DNA from: Actimicrobium sp. CCC2.4 | Lineage (GTDB): Bacteria > Pseudomonadota > Gammaproteobacteria > Burkholderiales > Burkholderiaceae_D | Length of the DNA stretch: 64,000 nucleotides | Reading direction: 5' to 3' | Assembly: GCF_034347385.1 (NCBI RefSeq) | Contig: NZ_CP133777.1 | Span: 3,534,001 to 3,598,000, forward strand | Shown here: positions 9,103 through 17,743 of the stretch, piece by piece | How positions within the stretch are numbered: position 1 is the stretch's first letter | Layout of the letters: each line of letters starts with the position of its first letter | Made by a program: the position numbers and the translations under genes | The notes under the pieces: generated by a model | What the model saw: the letters and a program-made list of their open reading frames with translations, nothing else | The model's database searches: none | What the model was told of the DNA's origin: nothing

Positions 9103-10149
9103 ATGAACGAATTTCAACAGAACTTTCCGGCCGGATATAACGCTGGCGCAGGGTATTCGTCGCAACTGGCACCACAAGGATTCTTTGGCGGCTTGCTGGG
9201 AGCGCCGCTGGGCGGGCTGGTCGGCCGGGGCATTGGCGGACTGTTCGGCAACTCTCAGCTCGGATCACAAATCGGCCAACTGGCAGGTGGCCTCGGTGGA
9301 GCTATCCTGCCATTCAGCGCTGATCCGGTCGCGCTCGCTTATCAGCAAGCCGCACAGCAAGCGCAGCAGCAACAACTCGCCCCGCAAGGCTGGTTCGGCA
9401 ACCTGATCGGCCAGGTCGGACAACCGCTGGGTGGTGCCATCGGTGGCGCATTCGGCAATGCCGGACTGGGCAATACCATCGGCGGAATTGCCGGCCAGCT
9501 TGGTCGCATGCTGCCATTCAATGCTGATCCGGTCGCGGCCGCTTATGCACAACAAGCCGCCCAGCAAGCGCAACTGCAGCAACAACAGCAACTCGCCCCG
9601 CAAGGCTGGTTCGGCAACCTCATCGGCCAGGTCGGACAACCGCTGGGTGGTGCCATCGGCGGGGCATTCGGCAATGCCGGACTGGGCAATACGATAGGCG
9701 GGATTGCCGGTCAGCTCGGTCGCATGCTGCCGTTCAATGCCGATCCGGTCGCTGCCGCTTATGCACAACAAGCCGCCCAGCAAGCACAGCTGCAGCAACT
9801 TCACCAGCTGCACCAATTGCAGCAACAGCAACAACAGCAACAACAGCAACAACAGCAACAGCAGCAACTCGCCCCGCAAGGCTGGTTCGGCAACCTGATC
9901 GGTCAGGTCGGACAACCGCTGGGTGGTGCCATCGGCGGTGCGTTCGGCAATGCCGGACTGGGCAATACGATAGGCGGGATTGCCGGTCAACTCGGTCGCA
10001 TGCTGCCGTTCAATACCGATCCGGTGGCGGCTGCTTATGCCCAGCAAGCCCAACTGGCGCAGCTCGCTGCCCAGCAGCAAAGCAGCTATCCGCAGCCCTA
10101 TCAGACGCAGCTGCCACAAGCTGGTATCAGCGGACAGTTCATGCATTGA
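9103..10149 (+). CDS. glycine/glutamine-rich tandem-repeat protein
   Basis: A 348-residue protein of no recognised family. ATG at 9103 has GAGGAC 8 bases upstream. It contains four tandem units: one diverged (LAPQGFFGGLLGAPLGG) and three nearly identical units beginning LAPQGWFGNLIGQVGQPLGG. Each continues with GxxxG-rich hydrophobic sequence (IGGAFGNAGLGNTIGGIAGQ), then GRMLPFNADPVAAAYAQQ and a glutamine-rich linker. The linker before unit four is expanded to a 16-glutamine run. There is no signal peptide and no cysteine. The glycine-zipper character suggests membrane insertion or self-assembly. It is the first gene of a cassette with a propeptide-like protein and a subtilase, so it may be that protease's substrate. 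This is inference. Confidence 0.75.
   Translation: MNEFQQNFPAGYNAGAGYSSQLAPQGFFGGLLGAPLGGLVGRGIGGLFGNSQLGSQIGQLAGGLGGAILPFSADPVALAYQQAAQQAQQQQLAPQGWFGNLIGQVGQPLGGAIGGAFGNAGLGNTIGGIAGQLGRMLPFNADPVAAAYAQQAAQQAQLQQQQQLAPQGWFGNLIGQVGQPLGGAIGGAFGNAGLGNTIGGIAGQLGRMLPFNADPVAAAYAQQAAQQAQLQQLHQLHQLQQQQQQQQQQQQQQQQLAPQGWFGNLIGQVGQPLGGAIGGAFGNAGLGNTIGGIAGQLGRMLPFNTDPVAAAYAQQAQLAQLAAQQQSSYPQPYQTQLPQAGISGQFMH
9166..10149 (+). repeat. in-gene tandem repeats, 4 units of 210-280 bp
   Basis: Units begin at 9166 (diverged), 9376, 9592 and 9868 with the codons for LAPQG. The last three are almost identical in DNA over about 190 bases, which points to recent duplication or gene conversion. Unit spacing is 210, 216 and 276 bases; the growth comes from the CAA/CAG linker. 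Confidence 0.9.
9820..9867 (+). repeat. CAA/CAG microsatellite encoding 16 glutamines
   Basis: Sixteen consecutive CAA or CAG codons, mostly in a CAACAACAG pattern, sit in the linker before the last protein repeat. Length changes in steps of 3 would keep the reading frame. Confidence 0.9.
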
Positions 10150-10221
10150 TGACGGACTGATCCGGCGTTCATGCCAGGCTGCCGCGGTACGGGCAGTCTG
10201 GTTTTTTCAGGAGACTTACGT

Positions 10222-10509
10222 ATGCCATCGCAACCCTCCCACGCGGAATCGGGCCACTACATCATCCGCTCGACAGACCCGGCCGCGCTGGCTAACTTTA
10301 TCCACGAAACGAGTGTCGATCCTGAGCTGACACTGATCGACAAGATCGGTCCGGCCGGCCAGCCGCATACGGTGGTCGTCGCCATGAGCAACGCGAAAGC
10401 CACTGCGCTGGGTCAGCGCTTCACTCAAGCAAGTCCGTTGAAAATCGAACCCGATCGACCGCTCTCGCTGTTTGGTCACACCGGCCGGCGGCCAGACGAT
10501 CCGTCATAA
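10222..10509 (+). CDS. stand-alone subtilisin-propeptide-like protein (I9-like)
   Basis: A 95-residue cytoplasmic protein; ATG at 10222 follows CAGGAG at good spacing. It aligns by eye with the N-terminal region of the subtilase encoded next door. Here there are GHYIIRSTDPAAL, DPELTLIDKIGP, HTVVVAMSNAKATAL and LKIEPDRPLSLF. The subtilase has GQFLIAARHSPGL, SPDIEVIDTVGP, SVLVARMTDQKAGIL and LIVERDHPLVL. Free-standing propeptide-like proteins elsewhere inhibit subtilases or help them fold in trans, so this is probably an inhibitor or chaperone of the neighbour. It lies 72 bases after the repeat-protein gene and 16 before the subtilase gene, so one transcript is likely. Confidence 0.7.
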   Translation: MPSQPSHAESGHYIIRSTDPAALANFIHETSVDPELTLIDKIGPAGQPHTVVVAMSNAKATALGQRFTQASPLKIEPDRPLSLFGHTGRRPDDPS

Positions 10510-10525
10510 AAAAGGAAGAGACAAC

Positions 10526-12472
10526 ATGGCAAAGAATTCCGATACCCCCAGCTCCGGTGCGCCTGCAGCCGATAGCAGCAATGGCAACGGCAGTAGCGCC
10601 GGCACCAATGCAACAAGCACTGCCACTGCCGCGGCCGGTAGCAACACTCAGCCCGCCCCGACAGTCCGCCAAGGCATCCCGCAGCGCAAGGGTCAGTTCC
10701 TGATCGCTGCGCGCCACTCGCCCGGATTGCAGGCGATGGGCTTGCAACCGCTGGCCTTTAATGTCATCGAGCAGACGCTGCGCGCCAGTCCCGATATCGA
10801 GGTGATCGATACCGTCGGCCCGAAAAGTGTGATGGGTGCGCTGGCCGATGGCATGGGTGCCGAAGTGCCGAGCGTGCTGGTGGCGCGCATGACTGACCAG
10901 AAAGCCGGCATCCTGCATCAGCAGGCACAAGGCCGGTTGATTGTCGAACGCGATCATCCGCTGGTGCTGCATGAAGTCGGCCCCCAGCCGGGACTGGTGA
11001 CGTGCTCGATGGCCAGTGCCGGACCGGCATTGAACATCCCGATTCTGGTACTGGGCAAGGACGACATGCCGCTACCGGATGCCGAGGTCTACCTGTTTGG
11101 CAGCATGCTGCCGGCCTCCGGTGTGTCCGATGTCAGCGGCCGCGTGACGCTGGCGTTGTATGGCGATACGCCGCAAACCCTGCGCGGTTTGTACATCAAG
11201 CCGAAGGCCGATTACTGGAGCTTCTATCAGGCCGAACCCGATATCAGCACGACCGAACCGAACGTGGTCGGCATGCGCCTGCTGTCGGAATGGCCATCGC
11301 TGGCAAATTTTCCGCAAGAACAGACTTTTGGCTGGGGCCAGAAGGCCATGCGGCTGGATCAACTCCCACCCAACTACCGCGGCCAGGGCGTGCGGGTCGG
11401 CATCGTCGATTCGGGCGCGGCGACCAGTCATGATGATCTGAAAAAAATCCGTTTCGGCCTCGACATCATGAACAAGACCACCGATCCCGGCGGCTGGAGT
11501 GTCGATACCGTGTCGCATGGATCGCATTGTGCCGGCGTGATCGCCGGTGCCAGCAGCACCGTCGGGATACGCGGCTTTGCGCCGGATGCCGAAGTCCATG
11601 CCTGCAAGCTGTTCCCGGGCGGGCAGGTCAGCCAGTTGATCGATGCGCTTGAGTACTGCATCGAGAAACAGGTCGACGTGGTCAACCTGAGCCTGGGCGG
11701 GATCGAACCGTCGGAAGCGCTCGAACAGCAGATCCAGCGCGCCAAGCTGGCCGGTGTGGCCTGCATCGTCGCGGCGGGCAATTCGGGTGGCGCGGTGCAG
11801 TATCCGGCCTCGTCACCGAACGTGCTGGCGGTGGCGGCGCTGGGTCGGCTCAACGAGTTCCCGCAGGATAGTTATCACACGCAAACGCTGGGGCCGCAGG
11901 TCGATGCGAACGGGTTTTTCTCGCCCAAATTTACCTGTTACGGACCGCAGATTGCGGTGTGCGCGCCGGGTGTGGCGATTGCCTCGTCGGTGCCATCAAA
12001 CAATTACGCGGCATGGGACGGCACCTCGATGGCGGCACCGCATGTGACGGGATTGGCAGCGCTGGTGCTGGCACATCATCCGGATTTTCAGGGGGCCTTC
12101 AAAACGCGCGGGCCGGCCCGGGTTGAACGGCTGTTCCAGATCATCAAGGCCAGTTCGCAACCGATCAATCTGGGCGACCAGACCCGCACCGGATTCGGCA
12201 TGCCGGATGTGCTGATCGCGGTCGGTTTGCAGCCGCAGCGCGGCATGCCGGTTCACACGCAACAGGCGTTTTCGGCGCAGCCCGGACCAGCTGCCGGCGT
12301 GCCGGTATTCGGTCGCCGGATCGCGCAGGGCGAATCGCTGGTCACGGCCGGCTTCAATCCGCTGGTGGCAATGATGGCAAGCGGTGTCGATCCTGGCTAT
12401 GCGGCGTATTTGAGGGGGATGCAACTGGGATTGCCGTACGGGTTTGCCGGACCGGGGCCGGCACGCTGGTAA
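10526..12472 (+). CDS. S8 family serine peptidase (subtilase)
   Basis: A 648-residue subtilase; ATG at 10526 follows GGAAGAG. Residues 1-50 are a Ser/Ala/Asn-rich low-complexity tail without a Sec signal. Residues about 55-150 form a propeptide-like domain. Residues about 170-255 look like a carboxypeptidase-regulatory-type beta-sandwich (LPDAEVYLFGS, VSGRVTLALYGD). The catalytic domain runs from about 285 to 570 with Asp295 (VGIVDSG), His331 (SHGSHCAG) and Ser501 (GTSMAAPHVTG), and the oxyanion Asn in AAGNSGG. The last 80 residues are Gly/Pro-rich. All catalytic residues are present, so it should be active. The location is uncertain given the missing signal peptide. It is the last gene of the cassette, before a strong terminator. 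Confidence 0.9.
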   Translation: MAKNSDTPSSGAPAADSSNGNGSSAGTNATSTATAAAGSNTQPAPTVRQGIPQRKGQFLIAARHSPGLQAMGLQPLAFNVIEQTLRASPDIEVIDTVGPKSVMGALADGMGAEVPSVLVARMTDQKAGILHQQAQGRLIVERDHPLVLHEVGPQPGLVTCSMASAGPALNIPILVLGKDDMPLPDAEVYLFGSMLPASGVSDVSGRVTLALYGDTPQTLRGLYIKPKADYWSFYQAEPDISTTEPNVVGMRLLSEWPSLANFPQEQTFGWGQKAMRLDQLPPNYRGQGVRVGIVDSGAATSHDDLKKIRFGLDIMNKTTDPGGWSVDTVSHGSHCAGVIAGASSTVGIRGFAPDAEVHACKLFPGGQVSQLIDALEYCIEKQVDVVNLSLGGIEPSEALEQQIQRAKLAGVACIVAAGNSGGAVQYPASSPNVLAVAALGRLNEFPQDSYHTQTLGPQVDANGFFSPKFTCYGPQIAVCAPGVAIASSVPSNNYAAWDGTSMAAPHVTGLAALVLAHHPDFQGAFKTRGPARVERLFQIIKASSQPINLGDQTRTGFGMPDVLIAVGLQPQRGMPVHTQQAFSAQPGPAAGVPVFGRRIAQGESLVTAGFNPLVAMMASGVDPGYAAYLRGMQLGLPYGFAGPGPARW

Positions 12473-12499
12473 AGAAAGGCGATGGGCGGGGATGTTTTG

Positions 12500-12540
12500 G
12501 TACGCGCAAGAACAACACCAGGCTTGCGCGTACTTTTTTT
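12500..12540 (+). terminator. rho-independent terminator of the subtilase cassette
   Basis: GTACGCGCAAG (12500-12510) pairs perfectly with CTTGCGCGTAC (12523-12533) and is followed by seven T, 27 bases after the subtilase stop. Confidence 0.93.
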
Positions 12541-12558
12541 ATCCTGCCGGCTATCGGC

Positions 12559-12816
12559 TTACAAGCCCTTCTGATCGCTCGACTTGAAGCGCATCACGTC
12601 ATCGGAGCGCAAGGCCAGATGCTTGGTCTTGCGCCCGGTCACGCGCTCGCGCCACATCGTAAAACTGGAGCGTTTCATGTGCTTGCGCATCAGCTTGATG
12701 ACCTGTGCTTCGGTCACGCCGAACTGCACCTTGATCGTATCGAAGGCAGTGCGGTCTTCCCAGGCCATCTGAATGATCCGGTCGATGTCTTCGGGCGTCA
12801 GCGTTGCAGTCGGCAT
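12559..12816 (-). CDS. DUF2805/TIGR03643 family protein
   Basis: An 85-residue basic protein of the conserved TIGR03643 (DUF2805) type, recognised from LTPEDIDRIIQMAWEDRTAF, GVTEAQVIKLMRKHM and FTMWRERVTGRKTKH. The pattern suggests a helix-turn-helix-like fold; the function of the family is unknown. The frame stays open upstream through the CHRD gene, but ATG at 12816 gives the usual family length and lies 4 bases after the CHRD stop, suggesting translational coupling because no clear ribosome site is present. Confidence 0.8.
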   Translation of the reverse strand: MPTATLTPEDIDRIIQMAWEDRTAFDTIKVQFGVTEAQVIKLMRKHMKRSSFTMWRERVTGRKTKHLALRSDDVMRFKSSDQKGL

Positions 12817-12820
12817 CGAT

Positions 12821-13255
12821 TTAACGTGAGTTGAGCTGGGCACGGATTTCACCACCCGGATTGGCAGCGGTATGGACATTGACATACAGGTTACCGGCCA
12901 GGTAGCTGGCGTACTGCTCGTCGGTCAGCTTGGCGCCGGCCGGGACCGACCAGCTGCCATCGGCAGTTTTGGTCAGGCCGATGACGACGCCGCCATTCAT
13001 GCCGGGAGCGGCCTGATGAATGTGGGCGGCCTTGCCCTCGAGACCACTTGTGCTGATGCTCCCGCTGACGGCTTTGTCAGCAGTCACCGTGATCATCGCG
13101 GTACCGGTAGCCGAACTGGCGACCGGCGGGACTTCCTGTGTGCCATTGAGCTTGGCGCTACCCATCGGCATGCTGACAGAAGTGGCGCAACCAGTGACAG
13201 CGAGGACGGTGAATGCAATGACGAGGGCGGGAATGGAGCGGCGATGCTGTCTCAT
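12821..13255 (-). CDS. CHRD domain lipoprotein
   Basis: A 144-residue exported protein. The signal peptide ends in a lipobox (LAVTGCATS). The rest is one CHRD domain: LNGTQEVPPVASSATGTA at the start, GKAAHIHQAAPGMNGGVV in the middle and YVNVHTAANPGGEIRAQL at the end. This beta-sandwich is named after chordin; its bacterial role is unknown, and the conserved histidines could bind metal. It is probably transcribed together with the downstream DUF2805 gene. Confidence 0.87.
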   Translation of the reverse strand: MRQHRRSIPALVIAFTVLAVTGCATSVSMPMGSAKLNGTQEVPPVASSATGTAMITVTADKAVSGSISTSGLEGKAAHIHQAAPGMNGGVVIGLTKTADGSWSVPAGAKLTDEQYASYLAGNLYVNVHTAANPGGEIRAQLNSR

Positions 13256-13314
13256 GGTTTTTCCTTGTTTGGTTGAACGGGGAAGCTCAGTGTAATCGGC
13301 TTCCGGTTTACTTG

Positions 13315-13452
13315 TCAGGGTTGCACCAGCGGCGGCGCGGTGGCACTTGCCTTGTCTTTGTCGCTAGCGAAAAAGCTGCTGTTGAACGTGAAGTAGCCGG
13401 CCAGGAAAAGCGCCAGGGCGATCGCAAACTGTTTCCAGAAATTCTTGTTCAT
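13315..13452 (-). CDS. small single-pass membrane protein
   Basis: A 45-codon frame with ATG at 13452. The product starts MNKNFWKQ, has one hydrophobic helix (FAIALALFLAGYFTF) and ends in a short polar tail rich in Ala and Pro. It starts 30 bases after the CoA-transferase stop on the same strand. No strong ribosome site is visible. The charge pattern (positive N-terminus, hydrophobic stretch, polar tail) argues for a real membrane peptide or an uncleaved exported protein; function unknown. Confidence 0.5.
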   Translation of the reverse strand: MNKNFWKQFAIALALFLAGYFTFNSSFFASDKDKASATAPPLVQP

Positions 13453-13482
13453 GGTGTGGTCAGGTCAGTCAAATGGAGTTCG

Positions 13483-14730
13483 TCAGATCACGCCGTCGTC
13501 GCGCAACTGCGCAATCGCCGCCGCATCGAAACCGAGGTCGCCCAGCACCTCGGCATTGTGGGCACCGAGCGCCGGCCCGAGCCAGCGCGTCTGCCCCGGC
13601 GTGGCCGACAGCTTCGGTGAAATCGCCGGCAACTTGACCGGCGTGCCATCGGCGAACGCATGCTGCTCGAACATCTGGCGCGCCAGAAATTGCGGGTCGT
13701 GCAGCATGTCGCGTACCGAGTAGATCTTGCTGACCGGGACGTCGGCCCCCTGCAAGGTGGCCAGTGCGACGTCGATGGTTTGCGTCGCGCACCAGGCCTG
13801 GATCGCGCCATCGATCTCGGCGGTACGCGGCACCCGGCCATCGTTGCGCGCCAACTGCGGATCGCTCGCCATGTCGCTGCGGCCGATCGCCACCATCAGG
13901 CGCTTGAAGATCGCATCGCCGTTGCCGGCAATGACGATGTTGTCGCCGTCGCCGGTGGTGTAAGTGTTCGATGGCACGATGCCGGGCAAGGCACCGCCGG
14001 TGCGTTCGCGCACCACGCCGGCATGGTCGAATTCCGGCACCAGCGATTCCATCAGGTTGAACACCGATTCGTACAACGCGACATCGACCATCTGGCCCTG
14101 CCCTGCCACGCAGTCGTCGCCGGCTTTGCCATTCCAGCGACCGCCGCTGGCATCGCGGTGACGCAACGCCATCATCGCGCCGATCACGCCATGCATCGCC
14201 GCGACCGAGTCGCCGATCGAAATCCCGACCCGCACGGGCGGGCGGTCGGCATGGCCGGAGACATAGCGCAAGCCGCCCATCGACTCGGCGATCGCGCCGA
14301 ATCCCGGCAAGTCCTTCATCGGTCCGGTCTGGCCATAGCCGGACAGGCGCACCATGATCGCGGCCGGATTGATGGCCTTGAGCTGGTCGTAGCCGAGCTG
14401 CCATTTTTCGAGCACGCCGGGGCGGTAGTTCTCGATGATGATGTCGGCATCCAGCGCGAGCCGGCGCGCAATATCCTGCGCACGCGGGTCTTTCAGGTTC
14501 AGCGTCAGGCTTTTCTTGTTGCGGGCCTGGACCGACCACCACAGCGAGGTGCCGTCTTTCAGCACGCGCCACTGGCGCAGCGGATCGCCACCGTCGGGCG
14601 CTTCGATCTTGATCACGTCGGCACCGAATTCACCGAGCATGCGGGCGCAGAACGGGCCGGCGATCAGGGTGCCGAGTTCGAGCACCTTGATGCCGGCCAG
14701 CGCTCCGGCGGCGGGTTTGGCTGCGCTCAT
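13483..14730 (-). CDS. CaiB/BaiF family CoA-transferase
   Basis: A 415-residue class III CoA-transferase that moves CoA between carboxylic acids in the cytoplasm. The N-terminus has [33 protein letters not shown] and GDPLR, typical of the family. [16 protein letters not shown] forms part of the CoA site. The catalytic Asp should be the one in [17 protein letters not shown] (about residue 171). [19 protein letters not shown] is also characteristic. The acyl substrate cannot be told. The ATG overlaps the recR stop by 4 bases, an unusual coupling of a metabolic gene to a DNA-repair gene. Confidence 0.92.
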   Translation of the reverse strand: MSAAKPAAGALAGIKVLELGTLIAGPFCARMLGEFGADVIKIEAPDGGDPLRQWRVLKDGTSLWWSVQARNKKSLTLNLKDPRAQDIARRLALDADIIIENYRPGVLEKWQLGYDQLKAINPAAIMVRLSGYGQTGPMKDLPGFGAIAESMGGLRYVSGHADRPPVRVGISIGDSVAAMHGVIGAMMALRHRDASGGRWNGKAGDDCVAGQGQMVDVALYESVFNLMESLVPEFDHAGVVRERTGGALPGIVPSNTYTTGDGDNIVIAGNGDAIFKRLMVAIGRSDMASDPQLARNDGRVPRTAEIDGAIQAWCATQTIDVALATLQGADVPVSKIYSVRDMLHDPQFLARQMFEQHAFADGTPVKLPAISPKLSATPGQTRWLGPALGAHNAEVLGDLGFDAAAIAQLRDDGVI

Positions 14731-15323
14731 GTTGTCCTCCGGTCCAGCATCGCGCGGGCGATGGTACCGGCGTCGACATATTCGAGTTCGCCGCCGACCG
14801 GCACGCCACGCGCCAACCGGCTCACGGCCAGCCCGCGCGCCTTCATCGTCTCTGAAATATAGTGCGCGGTGGCTTCGCCTTCGTTGGTGAAGTTCGTCGC
14901 CAGCACCACCTCGGCGACGACGCCATCACTGGCGCGCAGGATCAGTTTGTCGAGGTGGATATCCTTGGGACCGATGCCGTCGAGCGGCGACAGCCGGCCC
15001 ATCAGCACGAAGTAAAAGCCTTTGTAGGTCAGCGTCTGTTCGATCATCAGCTGGTCGCCGGGCGTCTCGACGACGCACAGCAGTGTCGCGTCGCGCTCGG
15101 GATCGAGGCAGGTTTCACAGACCAGATGCTCGGTGAAGGTATTGCAGCGGCTGCAATGCTGGACCCGGTCGACGGCCTGCAGCAAGGCGCGGCCGAGCTG
15201 CTCGGCACCATCGCGGTCATGCTGCATCAGGTGATAGGCGATGCGCTGCGCCGACTTGGGACCGACACCGGGCAAGCGACGCAGCGTCTCGGTCAGGAAC
15301 TCGAGACTGGAAGGAGTCTTCAT
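14727..15323 (-). CDS. recR: recombination protein RecR
   Basis: A 198-residue RecR of normal length. The N-terminal helix-hairpin-helix is [20 protein letters not shown]. The C4 zinc finger is CSRC..CETC (about residues 57-72), followed by the Toprim domain with [17 protein letters not shown] and the walker-B-like [21 protein letters not shown]. RecR works with RecF/RecO to load RecA on gapped DNA. It lies downstream of ybaB and dnaX in the standard dnaX-ybaB-recR order, with 19 bases to ybaB. Confidence 0.96.
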   Translation of the reverse strand: MKTPSSLEFLTETLRRLPGVGPKSAQRIAYHLMQHDRDGAEQLGRALLQAVDRVQHCSRCNTFTEHLVCETCLDPERDATLLCVVETPGDQLMIEQTLTYKGFYFVLMGRLSPLDGIGPKDIHLDKLILRASDGVVAEVVLATNFTNEGEATAHYISETMKARGLAVSRLARGVPVGGELEYVDAGTIARAMLDRRTT

Positions 15324-15342
15324 CGGCGCAGCAACGCGGCCG

Positions 15343-15669
15343 TCAGAATGGCATCTTGAAGCCGGGAGGAATCGGCATGCCGGCAGTCACGCCCGACATT
15401 TTTTCGGCGGTCAGGGCTTCGGCCTTGCGCACGGCGTCATTGAAAGCAGCAGCGACCAGGTCTTCCAGCATGTCCTTGTCGTCAGCCAGCAGCGACGGAT
15501 CGATGACGACGCGCTTGACGTCGTTCTTGCAGCTCATCGTGACCTTCACGAGGCCGGCACCGGATTCGCCTTCGACATTGATCAGGGCCAGCTGGTCCTG
15601 CATCTTTTTCATGTCGTCCTGCATCGATTGCACTTTTTTCATCATGCCGGCGAGTTGGTTCTTCATCAT
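15343..15669 (-). CDS. ybaB: YbaB/EbfC nucleoid-associated protein
   Basis: A 108-residue protein of the YbaB/EbfC family, which forms a dimer that bends [23 protein letters not shown] is the N-terminal helix, followed by [52 protein letters not shown] and the C-terminal [12 protein letters not shown], all diagnostic. It lies between dnaX and recR as in most proteobacteria, 47 bases after the dnaX stop with an AGGAGAAAA ribosome site. Confidence 0.95.
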   Translation of the reverse strand: MMKNQLAGMMKKVQSMQDDMKKMQDQLALINVEGESGAGLVKVTMSCKNDVKRVVIDPSLLADDKDMLEDLVAAAFNDAVRKAEALTAEKMSGVTAGMPIPPGFKMPF

Positions 15670-15716
15670 GGGTTTTCTCCTGTGAGGGCGTGAAATAAAG
15701 GGGTGGAGTACATCAG

Positions 15717-17678
15717 TCAGTGGGGCTTGATCGAGCCGGGCACGATGGTCGCGCCGAACTCACGCATCATCGCCAGCACGAACGGGTCGGCGTGGATTTG
15801 CTGCTCGGCCACTTGCTGTTGCGCGGCCCGCTCGGCATTGGCCTTGGCGTTGGCGGTATGGCGGGCAATACCCAGCTCGGTAGTCACACGTACCGGCTGG
15901 CTGAAATGGGTACTCAGGGCGGTCGCCAGCTTGTCAATATTCGCTGGCGAGGCCAGCGTTTCCAAGGGCACGCGCAAATGCAGCGCGACCCCCCCGGCCT
16001 TGTCGCAGCGTACCAGCTCGGCTTGCAGCGCCAGTTGCTGGACCACGCCGCGCACCGCCAGTTGCGCCGCCAGCACCGGCCAGTCGCCATCCCAGTCCAG
16101 CTCGGGCACCGGGATCACGACCATCGCGGCGACGGGTTCGGGCGGTGCTGCTACAGGCGCAGGCGCGGCTATCGCGCGCGCGGGCGTCGGTGTGGCCACC
16201 GGCGGCGTTACCGGTCGCGGTTCAGTTTTTTTTTGAGCCTGTTCGAACTGCTCGTCGTCGGGGAATTCTCCCATCGGCGGCATGTTGTCTTCCCATGGCG
16301 CGGGCGCAGCGGCGGGCTTGGCCCTCGGCTCGGGCTTGGGTTCGGCGGCGCGCGCCGGCGGCAGATTCGATACCCCGCCATTGGGTCGCGTCATGCCGCG
16401 CGCGGCTTCGAGCGCGGCGCGGGCAGGACTGAGCGCTGCAGTGGCCGGTGCCGCTGTTGTTGGCGCCGGCGCACGCGGCGCCACCGGCGTGCTGCTGACC
16501 ACTGCTGCCGGTGCGGCACTGAGCCGGGCCGGTGCGCGCGGTGCAGCGAGCGGCGCCGGTGCCGGGCCGATGCCGGCATGTACCGGACGGAACGCCAGCA
16601 TACGTAGCAGCGTCATCGAAAAGCCGGCGTATTCATCCGGTGCCAGTCCGAGTTCATTGCGACCATGCACGACGATCTGGTAGAACAGTTGTACTTCTTC
16701 GGCATCGAACAGCGCGGCCAGACGAACGATATCGGCGCGTTCCGGCAAGTCCTCGGGTAGTGCTGCAGGTACCGATTGCGCCAGCGCGAGGCGATGCAAC
16801 AAGGTCCCCAGATCCCGCAAGGCGCTGCTGTACGACAGGCTGCGCACGGCCATTTCGTCGGCCACGGCCAGCAGGCCGGCACCATCCTGCGCGGCAAGCG
16901 CATCGAGCAAGCGGATCAGATACGACTGGTCGAGCGCACCCAGCATGCCCTGCACCGCATCGAGCGTGACGGTACCGGCGGCGTAAGCAATGGCCTGGTC
17001 GGTCAGCGACAGCGCGTCGCGCATCGAACCGTGCGCGCCTTGTGCCAGCAGGCGCAGTGCCGGTGTCTCGAAGGCGATGCCTTCCTGCCCAAGGATGTCG
17101 TCGAGATGCGCGACGATGTGCCCGGGCGGCATTTGCTTGAGGTTGAATTGCAGGCAGCGCGACAGCACGGTGACCGGAATTTTTTGCGGATCGGTGGTGG
17201 CGAGGATGAACTTGACGTGTTCGGGTGGTTCTTCCAGCGTCTTCAGCATCGCATTGAAGGCGTGGTTGGTGAGCATGTGAACTTCATCGATCATGTAGAC
17301 CTTGAAGCGCGCATTCGATGGCGCGTAGACCGCCTGCTCCAGCAACTGCGCCATCTCTTCGACGCCGCGGTTTGAGGCCGCATCAAGTTCGATGTAATCG
17401 ACAAAGCGGCCGGCATCAATCGCGCTGCAGGCGGCACAAACACCGCACGGCGTGGCGGTGATGCCGCCATTGCCATCGATACCGATGCAATTGAAGGCCT
17501 TGGCGAGGATGCGTGAGAGGGTAGTTTTGCCGACACCCCGGGTGCCGGTGAACAGGTACGCGTGATGCAGTCGTCCGGACTCGAGCGCATGACTGAGCGC
17601 CCGCACCACGTGCTCTTGTCCGACCAGCGTGTCGAAACTGCGGGGACGATATTTTCGGGCAAGAACTTGATAGGACAT
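15717..17678 (-). CDS. dnaX: DNA polymerase III subunits tau (and probably gamma)
   Basis: A 653-residue clamp-loader ATPase. [15 protein letters not shown] at 17678 is the conserved family N-terminus; the frame opens 7 codons earlier. Walker A is GTRGVGKTT, the zinc module [11 protein letters not shown], Walker B IDEVHML, and sensor-1/arginine-finger region [13 protein letters not shown] long Pro/Ala linker covers about 385-520. An A9 run at 16226-16234 in the mRNA (codons about 482-484) lies in this linker: slipping back one base gives an immediate UGA, which would produce a gamma-like short form as in E. coli or Thermus. The C-terminal part would bind DnaB and the polymerase. Confidence 0.97.
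   Translation of the reverse strand: MSYQVLARKYRPRSFDTLVGQEHVVRALSHALESGRLHHAYLFTGTRGVGKTTLSRILAKAFNCIGIDGNGGITATPCGVCAACSAIDAGRFVDYIELDAASNRGVEEMAQLLEQAVYAPSNARFKVYMIDEVHMLTNHAFNAMLKTLEEPPEHVKFILATTDPQKIPVTVLSRCLQFNLKQMPPGHIVAHLDDILGQEGIAFETPALRLLAQGAHGSMRDALSLTDQAIAYAAGTVTLDAVQGMLGALDQSYLIRLLDALAAQDGAGLLAVADEMAVRSLSYSSALRDLGTLLHRLALAQSVPAALPEDLPERADIVRLAALFDAEEVQLFYQIVVHGRNELGLAPDEYAGFSMTLLRMLAFRPVHAGIGPAPAPLAAPRAPARLSAAPAAVVSSTPVAPRAPAPTTAAPATAALSPARAALEAARGMTRPNGGVSNLPPARAAEPKPEPRAKPAAAPAPWEDNMPPMGEFPDDEQFEQAQKKTEPRPVTPPVATPTPARAIAAPAPVAAPPEPVAAMVVIPVPELDWDGDWPVLAAQLAVRGVVQQLALQAELVRCDKAGGVALHLRVPLETLASPANIDKLATALSTHFSQPVRVTTELGIARHTANAKANAERAAQQQVAEQQIHADPFVLAMMREFGATIVPGSIKPH
16226..16234 (-). 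other. A9 slippery tract in dnaX
   Basis: On the coding strand the sequence reads CAA AAA AAA ACT GAA. A -1 shift on the A9 run yields AAC then TGA, ending translation at once at about residue 484 and separating the ATPase part from the tau-specific C-terminus. Confidence 0.6.
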
Positions 17679-17743
17679 GGGGGCCCAACGAATCGGCAAA
17701 GTGCGATTTTACCCCACATCGGGGCCCCATTTGCCGCCCTTGT

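Noticed and set aside
9166-10149. CRISPR-like regular repeats
   Set aside because: The units are over 200 bases and lie in frame in a protein-coding gene, with no short palindromic repeats or unique spacers.
13660-14862. 400-codon frame on the + strand
   Set aside because: Antisense to the CoA-transferase gene and recR 3' end; shadow of their codon bias.
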